A stretch of DNA of 62,000 nucleotides from Cristatella mucedo (lineage: Eukaryota; Bryozoa; Phylactolaemata; Cristatellidae). The DNA is taken from assembly GCA_009760855.2 (NCBI GenBank), contig WPIO01000001.1, forward strand, positions 20,612,501 through 20,674,500. The letters are read 5' to 3'. The notes under the pieces were generated by a model that was not told where the DNA came from, ran no database searches, and saw nothing but the letters and a program-made list of their open reading frames with translations. Numbering within the stretch: position 1 is the stretch's first letter; each line of letters opens with the position of its first letter. Both the position numbers and the translations under genes were made by a program. Positions 34,400 to 48,693 of this stretch are shown here, one piece after another.

Positions 34400-35470
34400 G
34401 GTTTAGCGTCGGGAGCCTAACTAGGAAGCATTTCAGATATGTTGGCTAGAGCCAAGAAATAAAGGGACCTAGAGAGGAGTGACAGAATGCTGAAGTTAAC
34501 GTGTCGCTTTGATGGAGGGGCCAGTGACGATTGACAAGATGTACTGCAGCAGTTGTGATGTTCACGATAGACAATCTTAGCTGCCGAGTTATGGACGAAC
34601 TGAAAGTATCTCATTTTTTGGAAGGAAGACCTACAAGTAGCAACTAGCATGCGTTTAGCGCAGATGTCACGAACACGTAGACCAGCAAAAGTACCCTTTT
34701 CTAAACAGGCCCAAAATTTTGCATTGTTACGGCTGGGAATATAGAAAGACTTGGCTGAGGAGCCAATGTGGTGGTCTAGGGAAAAGTCATTTTGGAAGTA
34801 GATGTTAGGATGTGAGCGCATTCTAAAGAAGCCATGCTGCCGGATCCATTTGAGGTTTAGGTCTTTCTTTCAATTTCTGAGCAATGTCAAGTTGGCATTT
34901 AATTTAGTAACTTTGCTTTATCGCCATTCGATTGGAGAGAGTTTGCTGCCATTTAAAGGTAAATATTTGCACAAAGCTGCAAGGGAGTTGGAGAGAGAGG
35001 GAGACGATGAGATGATGGACGAGAGGGAATAATTACAGGATAGTACAGCTTGTGATTAATCAAAATAAAAATTAAAGCCCAGATTGCGCCTGGCGATGAA
35101 ATTGGCCAGGAATACAAATTTTTTCAAAAAGACGTGACTAAATAAATACCTGGAGTATACCTTAATTCAAAGGCTCACTTTATGACCGTTAGCCGATGAC
35201 ATCTACTTTTTGGATTCTTCCAATGAGATAAGATCAAATCCCTTTAAGGAAAGCACATTTGATGTCTGGACAAGATGACTGGCACCCAAAAAGAATTTCG
35301 TGATCATTGGTACCTAAAGCTGCCCAAAAGATTCACCAGAACTAGCAGAGAGATGCTAACCAAGTCCAAGTTTCTTAGAAGATTGCTATACACCCAAATA
35401 CATGCTGACTGTGAAGTAATTTGCTCTATAACCTGAAAATAACTTACTTTCTAGGCCTAAGTCATAAAAC
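34400..35470 (-). mobile_element. decayed LINE fragment
   Basis: Frame 34417-34821 has NDFSLDHHIGSSAKSFYIPS and FQFVHNSAAKIVYREHHNC, the C-terminal LINE block. A second part (about 35280-35460) is similar to 61060-61130 (ATCATTGGTACC versus ATCACTGGTATC, then AGAACTAGCAGAGA in both), a more 5' part of the same LINE, so this is probably one long, heavily decayed copy. Confidence 0.7.
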
Positions 35471-36274
35471 AAGTGCTTATATGATAAGGTATGGCATGGT
35501 ATGGTGCTGACCTTGGTGCTGTTAAGGAGATGATTAATGATTGAAACGTGCATTTGGCCTGATCTTTAGGATGCTTCTTCAAAGTTGCAAATATTACTCC
35601 TATGTACTTTAACATCTGAAGTAAACGATGGCCTATCTAGGCAAGTGAGCACTCTGTTTTAAGTCAAAGGAATAAATTTGTCCTAAAAAATATAAGTAGA
35701 CTGCTGTAGCATTCCATTGTTAAGCGCAGGCCGGGTGGAGGATTGAACAGCAGCAGCAAGTGAGAAGTTTTTGAAAACAGCTTCAATATCAAGGTCCTTA
35801 ACGTTTTATCATTCACAGGCAATTTTTGACACTAAAGGGATACAAACTGCCGAGACAAACAGATACGCTTGCGGTCAGATGTGCAGAATTTATAAGAGTA
35901 GCAGCTGACATCCTAGAATAATGGAAGACTATCTGATCAACAAATTGAACTTTGAAGCGAGTGGTGATATCCATGTGAGCAAGGAAAGAGCATTAATAAG
36001 CCAGTGAGAAAATTTTGCAGATGGGGGGCATTGGGGTTATCAAGATTAATTTTACTCAGTTGTTGTCATTTATTGTCACTCAGTATGAGCCAGTGACGAA
36101 GTACAGAACACCAAATCGACATGAGATCAGAGAAACCTTAAACATAGCCTGTCTTGAGGCATGGGGGGAACTGGTGCTACCGTCGACAGCTGATGGCTGG
36201 AGCTAATCAGTACACGAGATTCCAGGAGAGTACTGCTTACTTGGGCTGCAAAAAGCTTAGCCTGGTTTGATTAT

Positions 36275-36560
36275 ATGCAGGCCGGTACTTCTCCTTTCCT
36301 AAACAGCTGTTGGGAGCCACATCGAGAGGGGCCTGGGCACAGCTGTGGTCCACCTCTAATGAGGCGTGGACACAGGCCCATAACCCCCTGGTGAACCGAT
36401 GGCGAATAATCGTCGGGGTCAACCAGGGGATAGGGGTAGTAAAGTCGAGAAGAGTCGAGTGTGAGAAGGGGGCGAAGGGAGTCGTGCATTCTTCGGCTCT
36501 GCGCGTCTTACAATAAACTCTTGGTTTGGTCATCGGCTGGCTCTCTGCTGTGCGAATCGA
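36275..36560 (+). repeat. solo-LTR-like interspersed repeat, copy 2
   Basis: Matches the insertion at 16930-17272, again with AATAAA (36512) and the end landmark CATCGGCTGGCTCTCTG. Its neighbours show no pol or gag, so it is either a solo LTR or a small non-autonomous element. Confidence 0.65.
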
Positions 36561-36693
36561 ACGACACTTAGCATTCATAGACCAATAAACAGCAATTGCT
36601 ACTCAACCGCCAGTTATAATTGACCTAGGAGTATTTAAGAAAGAGAAGCCTGGAAAGTGGCTTATTCAAGAATCACACCGAGTACTATCAGGG

Positions 36694-36699
36694 TTTATT
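36694..36699 (-). terminator. candidate polyadenylation signal of gene A
   Basis: AATAAA on the - strand, 82 bases downstream of the candidate gene A stop at 36781. The short distance fits a compact 3' UTR. Confidence 0.5.
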
Positions 36700-36780
36700 C
36701 CATGCAAAACATGCATTTAATATGCACATTTTACAGAGGTTCATCTGGTTGAAATTGGTTTGATGACTGTCAAGTTACAG

Positions 36781-37007
36781 TTACAGTCCTATCAGTGCTC
36801 GAGCAAGAGCAGGCGATGCCGCTTGAATCAATGAAAACAATACAGGAGATGCACTCTCTACCTCCCTCTCTAACTTGGTGTGGCTTGCTAATGGAATAGC
36901 CAAGTCACGAAGCCTATATACCAGCTGTATATAGGCTTCGTTAGGTATATAGGCAGCAGCTTCCTCGACCGGACCGAGTAGTATGATCAATAAGTGGTAG
37001 CAAAACT
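36781..37007 (-). CDS. gene A, candidate terminal exon
   Basis: After a CCGTTATAG acceptor the frame is open to a stop. It starts with a hydrophobic FCYHLLIILLGPVEEAAAYI and continues with a helical tail that includes LRDLAIPLASHTKLE and ends SPALARALIGL. The protein is not recognised. Alternative acceptors inside the exon exist. The stop is followed by a polyadenylation signal. A perfect 14-base inverted repeat sits within this exon (36907-36941). Confidence 0.45.
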
Positions 37008-37404
37008 ATAACGGTGGATGGCTAGGATTCAGGAGTACATTTTCAGGAGTACATTCAGGAGTGCCCTTTCATTTATGAACCGTTCTTGAAGAGCTCAAAC
37101 TTATGAACAAATCATCTAAGAAAGGACTTAATAAAGAATTTAGAGAACCGGAATAAAAACAGTTGCTTAAAATCGACTCGCGAATTTCTGCCTAAAACTG
37201 CATGCTTGTACAGCCTATTACTTGTTGAAGTTTGATTAGTTTCTACTGCCATTGCCATTCACTAGCTGAAATATAAGAAACTGGATTTTCTGCAAGGCGC
37301 GCACGTGCGAGTGCACACACACGCACAGGCGCACACCCACACACACACATGCACGCCCACAGGCACATACATGCCAGTGCACACACGGGTATGCACATGC
37401 AAAC

Positions 37405-37412
<8 letters not shown>

Positions 37413-37474
<62 letters not shown>
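37413..37474. repeat. (CA)n microsatellite
   Basis: About 60 bases of pure CA, with a further 100 bases of CA-rich imperfect repeat to the left (37310-37412). All the Cys/Val and His/Thr frames here come from it. Confidence 0.95.
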
Positions 37475-37478
<4 letters not shown>

Positions 37479-37479
37479 C

Positions 37480-39690
<2,211 letters not shown>

Positions 39691-39706
39691 GACAACAAGC
39701 ATTTAC

Positions 39707-39870
39707 CTCGATATCACTCCGGCTTTAAACGTGCCAAGAAGCAGCCTGAGGCAAGCCTGCAGCTCGGCTGGCGTTCGAAAATTATGTGAGCCAGTGAGCA
39801 GATGCAAGCTCTGGGCAAAATATTTCGTAGTAGCCAACCAAACTTCTGACTGCTTTGGTACCCTTTCATT
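39707..39870 (-). CDS. gene A, candidate exon 9
   Basis: A 164-base exon (phase 0 in, phase 2 out) between an AAAACAG acceptor with a good branch-like ACTAAAAC and a GTAAAT donor. It encodes PKQSEVWLATTKYFAQSLHL, then TGSHNFRTPAELQACLRLLL and GTFKAGVIS, amphipathic helices with no stop and a natural-looking composition. No family recognised. Confidence 0.55.
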
Positions 39871-40313
39871 CTGTTTTAGTCATTAAACCAGGTAAATCAA
39901 GGACTAACAACCGGCTAGATTCTTTTTATTTTGATGCAGAAAGTTAAATCAAGTATGGGGACTTGTCAAAGCATCAGTGTGTACTTTAAGCCTTTAAGAA
40001 TTTGCACATACGCATTTGACAACACACAGCATCGCAAAGGGGACCAGGCACAGACCCCCATTTCTGATTCCACTATGTAGCTAGAATGGCCTCAAAACCT
40101 GCTTAGCATACACAAAAGTTAGAAACAAGTATATTTGTCACTCATATCAACCGGATACGACTGCAGGGCTTTCAGGTTCTTATAAGATGAGACAAGTCTC
40201 TGGGAGAGGGAATAAAGCATGAATACTATGTCTGAAGTGAGCTGCCTCCGAGTGTACGGAGTGGAATCATCAGATGCAGCACCCAAACTGAAAGTTAAGT
40301 GGTTTTAGTTTAC

Positions 40314-40360
40314 CAGCAGAATGGGAAAAACTGTGCTGTCCTGCTTCGTCGAGTGACCAG
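40314..40360 (-). CDS. gene A, candidate exon 8
   Basis: A short exon (47 bases, phase 1 in, phase 0 out) preceded by CTAACGGCTTTTGGTTCTAAG, a good branch and pyrimidine context, and followed by GTAAAC. It encodes GHSTKQDSTVFPILL and has exactly the phases needed to join its neighbours. Confidence 0.45.
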
Positions 40361-41287
40361 CTTAGAACCAAAAGCCGTTAGAAGTTGATCATAACACGTG
40401 GAACAAACAGTGCATTCAAATCAGCACTTTATGAGTGCTATTTATGGAAAATCTCAAATCAAAGCGCTATGAGTTACTGCATGGGGCAGGTAATTAGTGC
40501 CGAAGGCACATCGGTCAGGCAAAGACCAATCCTGGCTCATCGAAAAGCGGCCTGTTAACAGATGCCTTGCGGCTGAGCTGCATCCGAGCTAACAGAACAA
40601 AAGCCTCCTCCCAGCGGCTACAAAAAACGCTGCCTACGGCCATGGTGTACCCAGAGCCAAAACGTCCACTGAGGATATGGTTGCAAACGCCCACCCAGAC
40701 CCTAAACACCCGAGGTCGAAACGACCGACATCAACACTGACAGGTAAGGCGCAATGGTTTGCTCTTTATTTGTGCGTGACCGGTGCACTTATAGCTCCAT
40801 GTGCCTCTAGTTCAAGATGGAATACACAGAGCACTAACAGACACGAAATCGGGCTGTCAATTAGCAACAATGGCAAGCACTACAGTGCCAGCTTTACTGG
40901 ATTGCTAGATTCACCCTGTAGGTCTTTTCGAGAATAACTCGAAATAGCATTTCCCAAGACATGTATACAGTATACAGCAGGCTGCTATTTAAAAACTATT
41001 GCTGGCAACATTTAAAGAGATTGCCACAAAGCACACAGCTAAGAAGTCAAGAACATGACTACAAATAAAGTGTGTAATTATCTCCAAACATGGGTGCTCA
41101 GAAGGTTGTCATGTGTGGCCTGTTTATACGGTGACACCACAGTCAGCTAGCGACTGCATTTTAAGATTGTAATGTACCGTTGTATAATAGAAACCGCCCA
41201 CATTGCCATGCTTAGAATCTAATGCAAATTATTTCTTCATAGTTATATAGCATAGCAACTACAGCCATGACTTGCAAACGAACTTAC

Positions 41288-41348
41288 TGTTGGATAAGGG
41301 AACTATGGCAGGGCTGGTGTAATTGAAGCACTTTCCAAATGGAATAAT
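41288..41348 (-). CDS. gene A, candidate exon 7
   Basis: A 61-base exon with a strong acceptor (long T run, TTTACAG) and a perfect GTAAGTT donor. It encodes IIPFGKCFNYTSPAIVPLSN, which contains an N-Y-T sequon. It is read in phase 0 and leaves in phase 1. An alternative partner is the gene B membrane exon at 30376, also phase-compatible. Confidence 0.65.
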
Positions 41349-41639
41349 CTGTAAAAAAAAATAGGCTGGCTGTAGTCTGTACTATATCGACTTATTCATA
41401 AAATATCATGTGAGGACATGTCTCCATTCCGAAAAGTAAAGTGCCCTTGCAACAACAGCCACTGACCAAGTCGCATGCAACTTCAGGCAAGAAAAGGGAT
41501 AGTCCATATACAACAAAAGAGACAAGAGATAAATCAGTCAGAGTGCAGTTATTTGGTTCATAACCGGGTAATAAGGCATTTTCAGACTTTAACCACACAT
41601 TTATGACTTTGATCAACCAGCGAAAAATCCTCTCTACTG

Positions 41640-41880
41640 CTGCCAACTATGGGCGTATGCTTTTCAGCCGTCCTGAACTGCTACTGCTGTTTGCTCGATA
41701 CATGCACCAACACTGCCATGCTGCTCACTTCTTCAACGGGTCAACTGACTCAGCTGTGCTTTTCACTTCATTATTTTGAAAGACGAAGTCTGGTGAATAC
41801 CGTGCGTACAGAAAAAGCAGCTGAGACTTTGCATGAGCTTCAGTGAATACTCAAACCTAGCACCCACTTTGTTTAAACGG
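41640..41880 (+). repeat. unnamed interspersed repeat R2, copy 2
   Basis: GCCGTCCTGAACTGCTACTG and GACTCAGCTGTGCTTTTC match the copy at 51.89-51.96 kb. The right part carries TAGCACCCACTTTGTTTAAA, parallel to the 33.76 kb copy. Confidence 0.55.
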
Positions 41881-42195
41881 CTGGCTTTGTATAGTTCCAG
41901 GCAGAGATACAGTAGAACGACTTATAAAAGGCCAAGAGATCACTTACCAAAACCGTGCACAATGTACATGTAGTAGTAGTATATCCAGCAACATAACTCT
42001 AATCACCAAGGTCGGCCAATGCCAGATGAACATAAGAGGTAGGTACTTGTTTTAGCTATGCAGGTTGCACTGTTAATAAATATAAAAAGCCTCGAACAGA
42101 TAAAAAGAGCTCCCAGTCATGCTGTATCATGCAACCCAAACACGGAGTGTGTGTGCACGGATTCCACCCAACTTTCAGGCTGCTTCATACTGTAC

Positions 42196-42249
42196 CTCAA
42201 CGATGATGTGATCTGTTCCAACTTCACATACATATGACTCTAGTATATC
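42196..42249 (-). CDS. gene A, candidate exon 6
   Basis: A 54-base exon, phase 0 at both ends, with acceptor TTTTCTTGTAG and donor GTACAG. It encodes DILESYVCEVGTDHIIVE. It follows exon 5 by a 403-base intron that contains a LINE tail. Confidence 0.62.
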
Positions 42250-42404
42250 CTACAAGAAAAGGGGATTAGCAGGATTGTCGAAGGATAACTACTTCAACTG
42301 TCTCCAAAAAGAAACAGGAAGCACTAATGGTTGGGTAACAAAGGTGGCTACACAATCAAATTTCCCAAAAACATCTAACACACTGCTAAAGAGATAAAGG
42401 TCAG

Positions 42405-42490
42405 CTAATAATAATACACTTTTATATATCACCCTCAGAGAACTCAATCTCTTTCTAGGCACTTTCCTGCAAAGGAAGCACGATCGAACA
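42405..42490 (-). repeat. LINE 3' hairpin tail only
   Basis: Sense strand (-) GTGCCTAGAAAGAGATTGAG followed by TTCTCTGAGGGTG. No ORF or UTR accompanies it, so it is an extreme 5' truncation, as is usual for LINEs. It sits in a gene A intron. Confidence 0.75.
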
Positions 42491-42652
42491 AAATAATAAT
42501 GCACACTGACATCTTGTACAACAATCATAGCACAGACGTTTCGAGTATTCATTTAAAGTAGCATACCTAGAAAGTCTGCAAGAACAAAAATTCAACCAAA
42601 ACTGCTTCAATAAAAAAAGGAAACAACACAGTAGCAAAAAACGGCTACTCAC

Positions 42653-42852
42653 CTTCGAATGCAGATCTGTCAAAGTTGCCGAAGAAATCACAAGATGAGA
42701 CAAGGAATCATGTATCGTAACATTATAGCCAATATGTTCATATTCTCTGCTGACTGGCAGAAAAGTTGTGAGCACGCAGCACTTGTCGCGATAGTTGCTG
42801 TAAATAACACGGGCACTTATCGTGGTGTTCCACGGATCAATCATAGATGTAT
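42653..42852 (-). CDS. gene A, candidate exon 5
   Basis: The largest gene A exon in the 5' part: 200 bases, phase 1 in, phase 0 out, with acceptor GGATTTTTTGCAG and donor GTGAGTAG. It encodes a strand-rich sequence with IDPWNTTISARVIYSNYRDK, CCVLTTFLPVSREYEHIGY and NVTIHDSLSHLVISSATLT. It has N-T-T and N-V-T sequons and paired cysteines. I do not recognise the domain; a beta-sandwich (Fn3-like or similar) is only a guess. Confidence 0.7.
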
Positions 42853-43354
42853 CTGCAAAAAATCCAGCCAGAGCTGAGACCTACACTACATTCCTCTTCT
42901 GGCTCCCATGCTCATACATGACTATCTAAGGCAGTAGCTTCATGCTTTCGATGAGCAGAGTTGAGGATATTTAAATATGGCTATGATCATTAACATTTAC
43001 AAGCACAGCGGAGTGGCAGGAAGACAACATCTACCACGGGAACAAACTGTGGCACACTAGTTTTAGAATATGCCGGTACTCTGTGTATACAGGTGCATCC
43101 TCGTGACTTAACCGTATGCTGCTTTTGTTCCAGCGTGCACTGCTGCTATCTGTTGTTATGTAAGTTCTACAAACCTGCATGCATCTACATTAGTAATCCC
43201 AGAATGCAACTAGGATACATTGGGTGCAATATTGCAGAGTGATGTATGCTCTAAATGTATGACTCAATAGCCCAAGCAGCTTGTGATGTGCTCACGGTAG
43301 CCAAAATACTTCCATCTTACTCGACAGAGAAAAGTGAGATTGCAGCTGACTCAC

Positions 43355-43471
43355 GAGGACAGTCGGTGAAGTATAGAAAGTAAAAATTCGTAGCATTAGT
43401 CAGCCAATAAGAGTCAGTCAATAAGAGAGAATATACTGTCTTCGTACAAGAATATTGCAGAAGTGAGCAAC
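43355..43471 (-). CDS. gene A, candidate exon 4
   Basis: An exon of about 117 bases with donor CCTC/GTGAGTCAG. The acceptor is either CCCAG at 43471 or an AG 7 bases before it. It encodes CSLLQYSCTKTVYSLLL and TDSYWLTNATNFYFLYFTDC, with an N-A-T sequon and several cysteines. It leaves in phase 1, matching exon 5. Confidence 0.6.
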
Positions 43472-43609
43472 CTGGGACTTGCAGAGCAAAAGGTTCTCTT
43501 GCCAACAGTACAAGTTACGGAAAAACGATGGCCTTATTTTGCTTAGAAGTTTCCTGTGAGAACCTGGAGAAATGACTGGCTGAAAATAGAGCAGTAATTC
43601 AGCTAGGTA

Positions 43610-44060
43610 TGAAGGGGCCAACGTGTCATGACAAAAGTCAGGAATGAGGTCAAGGCTTTGAGAGCATATGAACAAACGACACGGCCCCCAAAGAATTTGA
43701 TGCTGTTAGAGGCACAGCTAAGCGATGGGGTTAAGAGCAGATGGCATGATGAGAAGCCTGAGAAGGAAGTATTTCTTATAAGCTGGCTGAAGCAAGAGAA
43801 TGAATAGATCTAAAAGTGAGTTACAAAACCCTGAAGTAGATCTGCTGCTTGGTGGGGAGCTTGTGCAGAGCAGTAGGAAGTGATGTAATTAGGTAACTGC
43901 AACGTTCATGACAAACAAGCTTAGCTGCAAAGTTTTTCATCAACTGAGAGTCCCTTGTTTCTCAGGAAGGAAGACCTACGGTAAGTGAGTTCCAGATGCT
44001 CGGATCGAGATGTCACAAATGCAGACAAGCTTGGCTGTGGTATATTTATCAAAGAGAGCC
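43610..44060 (-). mobile_element. decayed LINE C-terminal fragment
   Basis: Parallel to 17.75-17.95 kb and 33.0-33.2 kb when read on the - strand (AAGTGAGTTACAAAACCCTG, AACGTTCATGACAAACAAGC), so it derives from the same LINE C-terminus. No open frame remains. Confidence 0.7.
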
Positions 44061-44284
44061 TAAATCTTTGCAGTGCTATAGAGCTGTTTTAATGTCTTAT
44101 TAGGCAGTCGATTTTAAATCAATTAGTTATAAGACGTTTGGCAAGACATGTTCTTAATCTTGGAAATGGTGATATTTGGTTATAGCATCAGCTGGAATAA
44201 TTGATTTGTGATCGATGATGATTAATACTACTATTAAAAACTCCCGATATGCTAATTACGAGTAAGGCAGTGACAGTTTCCACT

Positions 44285-44395
44285 AACCGCTCGATCATGC
44301 TTCCTCTGTAGTAAATGTAAAGTGCCTGGAAGGAGATTTTAATTCTCTGAGGGCTCTATAATAAATGAATTAATATTACTATAATTATTATTAGT
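44285..44395 (+). repeat. LINE 3' hairpin tail
   Basis: GTAAAGTGCCTGGAAGGAG and CTCTGAGGGCTCTATAA, then AT-rich repeats. Only the tail remains. Confidence 0.75.
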
Positions 44396-44399
44396 TCCT

Positions 44400-46550
44400 G
44401 AAATCACTCCAGCTGATTCAAATGAATACAGCTCGACGTTCTAGGTACAAAAGGTGATGGCCTGAAGCATTACCATATGGGGAGAGGATGGTATGGTACT
44501 GCATAGATGAAGAACACCAATAGGCCAAGAACAGACCACTGTGAACTCGGCAAGGGATTTATCTGCTTTAAGAAACACGGCTGCCTTACGAAAGGGACTG
44601 GACAAGTATGATTCAAATCTGCTAACAGCCTTATCGATGCTCTCAGTAGCTATACAAGTATCACTTGATCAATGATGTCAAAAACTACCGCTGTGCTAAT
44701 CACCAGTAGTGACAGTTCCCAGCATCTTTGCTGTAGGAGATGTCATTAGCACCAAGAAATATACCGTCACATGACAAAATAGCATGCACAAGTTTTCAAA
44801 ACTTTTAAGGCAGGTTTAGAGGTCGAAGAAATGGTACTAAGCTGATTGTCCTAGTCGACTTTCTCCCTTTAAAAAAGGCTCTAGTATTGAACTAGAGGTC
44901 TTCAAAAAGGCCATAAACAAGTTACAGTGAGCCTCGAATACTGTATACAAGCACATAAGATCAACTGTATTGGCAAGGTAACCTCTAAATTGAATTTGAA
45001 AGTGCTCACTGCTAAGAATGGTTTGGGTAAGCCCTACAGTGCCTTTTGCTTTCAGTAAATGTGTTACCACAATCCATTGACTTATACTATGTTTTTGTTT
45101 ATTCTCACTTTTCAACTTGCATTGCAATCTAAAGCTAGTTTTCATAATAATTCTCCGTCCTTCATTCCAATGTAGCATCTCAACCCCAGTACTAGCTTGC
45201 TCATAGAAGCCTGGCTTTTGCTGTTTGGGCTACTTCTGGCCAATCGCTTGCCACACACCTACTGAATTTTTGCTTGCTTAGCTAAGTAGCTGAAGATGTG
45301 TCTGCCTATTATTGTACAGACTCAGTCACAGACCAGGGCATGGCTAGCAGGTAAACTTGGGAGTATTCCTCATGGCCTAAGCTTCCCTCTAGAGATGATA
45401 TTCTTCAGCCTTTCAAGAATAAACAACTGAAAAAAATAACATCAGCAGAATGCCGAAGGGCAGCATGTGCCAATTCATTTGGGAATGTGAAGGTATAGCC
45501 ACTCAAAAAACAGTCAAAGCCTGACATTATATACCATAATTTGATGTCATACTTTTTCAAAAAGCTGCACAAGATTATGAACAGTGCCCACTCACTGGGT
45601 ATAGCTAATCGTAAAGATCAGCATCTCTTTTCTTACTGTCTCTGGATTGCTTGATGTTGCTAATCAAAACCCTTTGAAACTTAAAATATATAGTGGCCCA
45701 AGCCGCAATATTTGTAAAGAGAGCTAAAGGCAGGCATAGTATTTCGATTATAATGAATAGGCTTTAGCTATAAAAAAAAAACAGAAAAAGGCTAACACCG
45801 GACAGAGACATGTCAGACTTGCAAGTGCATCCTCTCTGGTTGTCAACCGCTTGACTTTGCACGTGTCTCTCATGGGATATTTGTAGCAGCAAATATGCTG
45901 CCCAAAATCTGGGAGTATCAACGAAGTTACCTATGCCAGATAAAATAAATGTTTTGACCAGAGTCCGACAATAAATCAAACTATTTTCTAAATATTAGAA
46001 TTTTTCTTTGATTTACTCTAAAATCAATGGGACAACTTGGATGAGTAGTTGTATTAATTTGCTTGGTTCCAGCAGACATAAAAGATAACAAATTGCTAAA
46101 TATTCACTAGAATAACTGCATGACAGTCTGCTTAACGACTAAGAGTAGAGGAAAGGAAATACTTGGTGAATAGTGACAGACGTGGAAAACCCACGAGTTC
46201 AGGCAGGTGCTAGTAAAGCCACGTAAAAGCCAAGTAAAGTATACGGTGAATCTTGCTTCCTACTTATTTTCTACCAACTTTGGTCTTACTTCAGTCTTCC
46301 TTTTTGCGGGAAGTTAACACAGCAGTATTGCTCTAAGCCTGCTTCCTATTCGAACCACCACGTGAGTATTCACGAAATGTAAAGTACCTCCATCTGCAAA
46401 TACACAATGCCACAAAGACTGTGTAGGTGTTATGCCGGAGAGAATTCTAGAGTGCACTAAAAGCCTAAGCCACTTTCGAGACCAATTCGGTAGCCAACAG
46501 ACCTCATCTCAAGAAACAAAGAAAAAGTGAGAAGCACAGCTGCATCATGA
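44400..46550. other. gene A intron, no gene seen
   Basis: The - strand frames 44837-45178 (113 codons) and 45764-45979 (71 codons) are the longest. Neither shows a motif or good splice sites, and the first has a transposon-like composition. Confidence 0.35.
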
Positions 46551-46559
46551 GGCCAGTTG

Positions 46560-48110
46560 AGGTCATGAGTAGCACGGAAGTGGCAGCACAGGAGGGCTGG
46601 AAATGATGTACACTATTTGGCAGCGTGAGAGTAGATGACGTTGCATAAGAATAGTGAAAGTGAGTTCCACGGTCTAGGATCTAAAGAACAAAAGCATCTG
46701 TCGAAAACGGTCTTGAGGCAGAGGAATGGAACAGCTAATTTATCTTCCACAGAGATTCTGAGGGAACAAAAGAGGCTGAAACTTGTGCAGCATTTCAGCT
46801 ATGTATGAAGGAGTCAAGCAGTACTAGGCCTTGTGGGTCAGCATAAAAATTTAATCTGTATCCGTTGATCAACTAGAAGCCACCAAAGCTACTTCAGCAA
46901 AGGAAACACGTGGTCAAGCCTCTGGGACTTTTAAACTAGCCTTGCAACCCCATTCATTTCCATCAACTGCAGTAACATAGTGGCGTTTTTTCGGTAGCCC
47001 AGCATAAATGCAACTGCAATAATCTAGCCGAGAAAGAACCGTGGGGCTATTTAATTTTTTGCAAGAAACGATGGTAGACAGTCCCAAATGTAAGAAAGGG
47101 ATCAGACATGATGACTAGCTGTGGAAGCTGTCTTCTTAATGAAACTTTACATATTTAGCGAGTTGTCAAAGACAACCAAATTTCGTGCACATGGGGACAG
47201 CCGCACAAACAGCATTACTTATCAGACAAGCAAAGCCTTCTAGTCCACCCGCATGCTTGGGGTGTCCTACGAATAGCAGCTTTATTGTCGTTAGGTTTAA
47301 AGAAATTTGCTGATATCTGATCAAATCTCAGCAAGGCAAGCTTTCATTTCATAAGTCGCTGAAGCAAATTTCAACAGTTTAAACCACAAATACAGCTGAG
47401 TATCGTCAGCATAAAAGGGATGGCCGATTCCATGGGCCCGAATCACTTTTCCCAGAGGTTCAATATAAATGGAGAACAGTAAACGACCCTGGACGCACAC
47501 TCGTGAGACTTCACAGGTGACTGGTCTGGTGGATGAGACCTGAACCCCACTAGACATGGATTAAACACGACAGGACAAGCAAGATTTCAATAGGACCGAA
47601 GGCATCTGATAGACCCAACAGTGCTAGGGCAGTGAAATAACACTTCTTTTTGCTGCACATGATGCCATTGGTTACACGGAGGAGAGCAGTTTCAGGGGAG
47701 TGGTGTCACTTGAATCCCGACTAAATTTTTGCTGACGAACTATTTTTTTCAATGTGTGCTATATGCTGCTTAGCGACAATCTTTTTAAGAATCACTGACT
47801 AAAGGAAGAAGGTAAACAGGTTAATAGTTTGCTAGGACCTCTGAATTTAATCAGGATTTTGCAACTATCGGTCTTATGATGGCCGATATGAAGTACTTGG
47901 GTACAACCCCTTTCTAGAGAAGCATTATGAATCTCAGTTATGGCTGGGCTAGGTTTTTCTGCCAGTTAAGACCGCATAGAGGATAGTAGAGGGTCTTTAA
48001 AAGATAAGCTCTTTTTCCTAAAATGTATTAAGGTAGCCACATTGCATGCAGAAACCTCAGAAAATCTCTTAAGGAAGGTTACAGATTGTGACTAAACCAA
48101 TTGCAGTAGT
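46560..48110 (-). mobile_element. LINE reverse transcriptase fragment with YADD
   Basis: The frame 47321-47557 carries LLFSIYIEPLGKVIRAHG and HPFYADDTQLYL, the catalytic block of LINE reverse transcriptase. Towards lower coordinates, 46860-47060, the - strand reads LDYCSCIYAGLPKK, the block after the thumb. So the element continues to about 46.6 kb. Frame breaks are numerous. Confidence 0.82.
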
Positions 48111-48417
48111 CAGAGGGGGCTTTATGATTGCACGAATGTGTGCAATTTTTCAAGTCAAGAAGGCTGAAAACCAAAAGCCCAGATGCTAACATCTGGGGAG
48201 TGAAACCTCTAAGAATTAGCAAGCAAATTCTTCATCATCTTGTAAATCTGTCTTGGGTCTGACAGGCAGGACTTCAGCTTTCGAGTGAAAAAATAAGCCC
48301 AGGCTTTCTAAGTTTCCTGGTGTGAACGTGGACCAAGCTTTTGAAATTGGCTAGATTATTATCAGAATCAGACTTCTCAAAGCAGCATTCAAGCATGCAC
48401 AGAACAAGGCACAATTT

Positions 48418-48693
48418 TTAAGTTTTTTTGGTATATTGAAAGGAGTCTCCACGACTCGGTACACGGACAAAATGCACAGCAGCATGCTCGTCAAGTGCAC
48501 TTCTAAGGTTCATGTTCACTGCATCAGTGAAGGTATAGAGACTGTCGGTCGAGTCTGGGTACAGATCAAGAATACCTGCCTCAGACAGGATTTTTAAAAG
48601 TTTCTCTGCTTCAATGATTTGCAAGTTTTTTCGCTGAAAAAACTGCACGTACAACGAAGCAGGAACAGTAAACAAGACTGAGCAATGATGCAA
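48418..48693 (-). other. open frame, unrecognised, possibly an exon
   Basis: A frame of 91 codons ends in a stop at 48418. Its second part (EAEKLLKILSEAGILDLYP, then SALDEHAAVHFVRVPSRGD) has balanced composition and predicted helices like a winged-helix C-terminus. A CAG acceptor before the basic KNL segment is possible. It lies inside a gene A intron on the same strand and has no phase partner. It could be a remnant of another gene or transposon. Confidence 0.3.
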
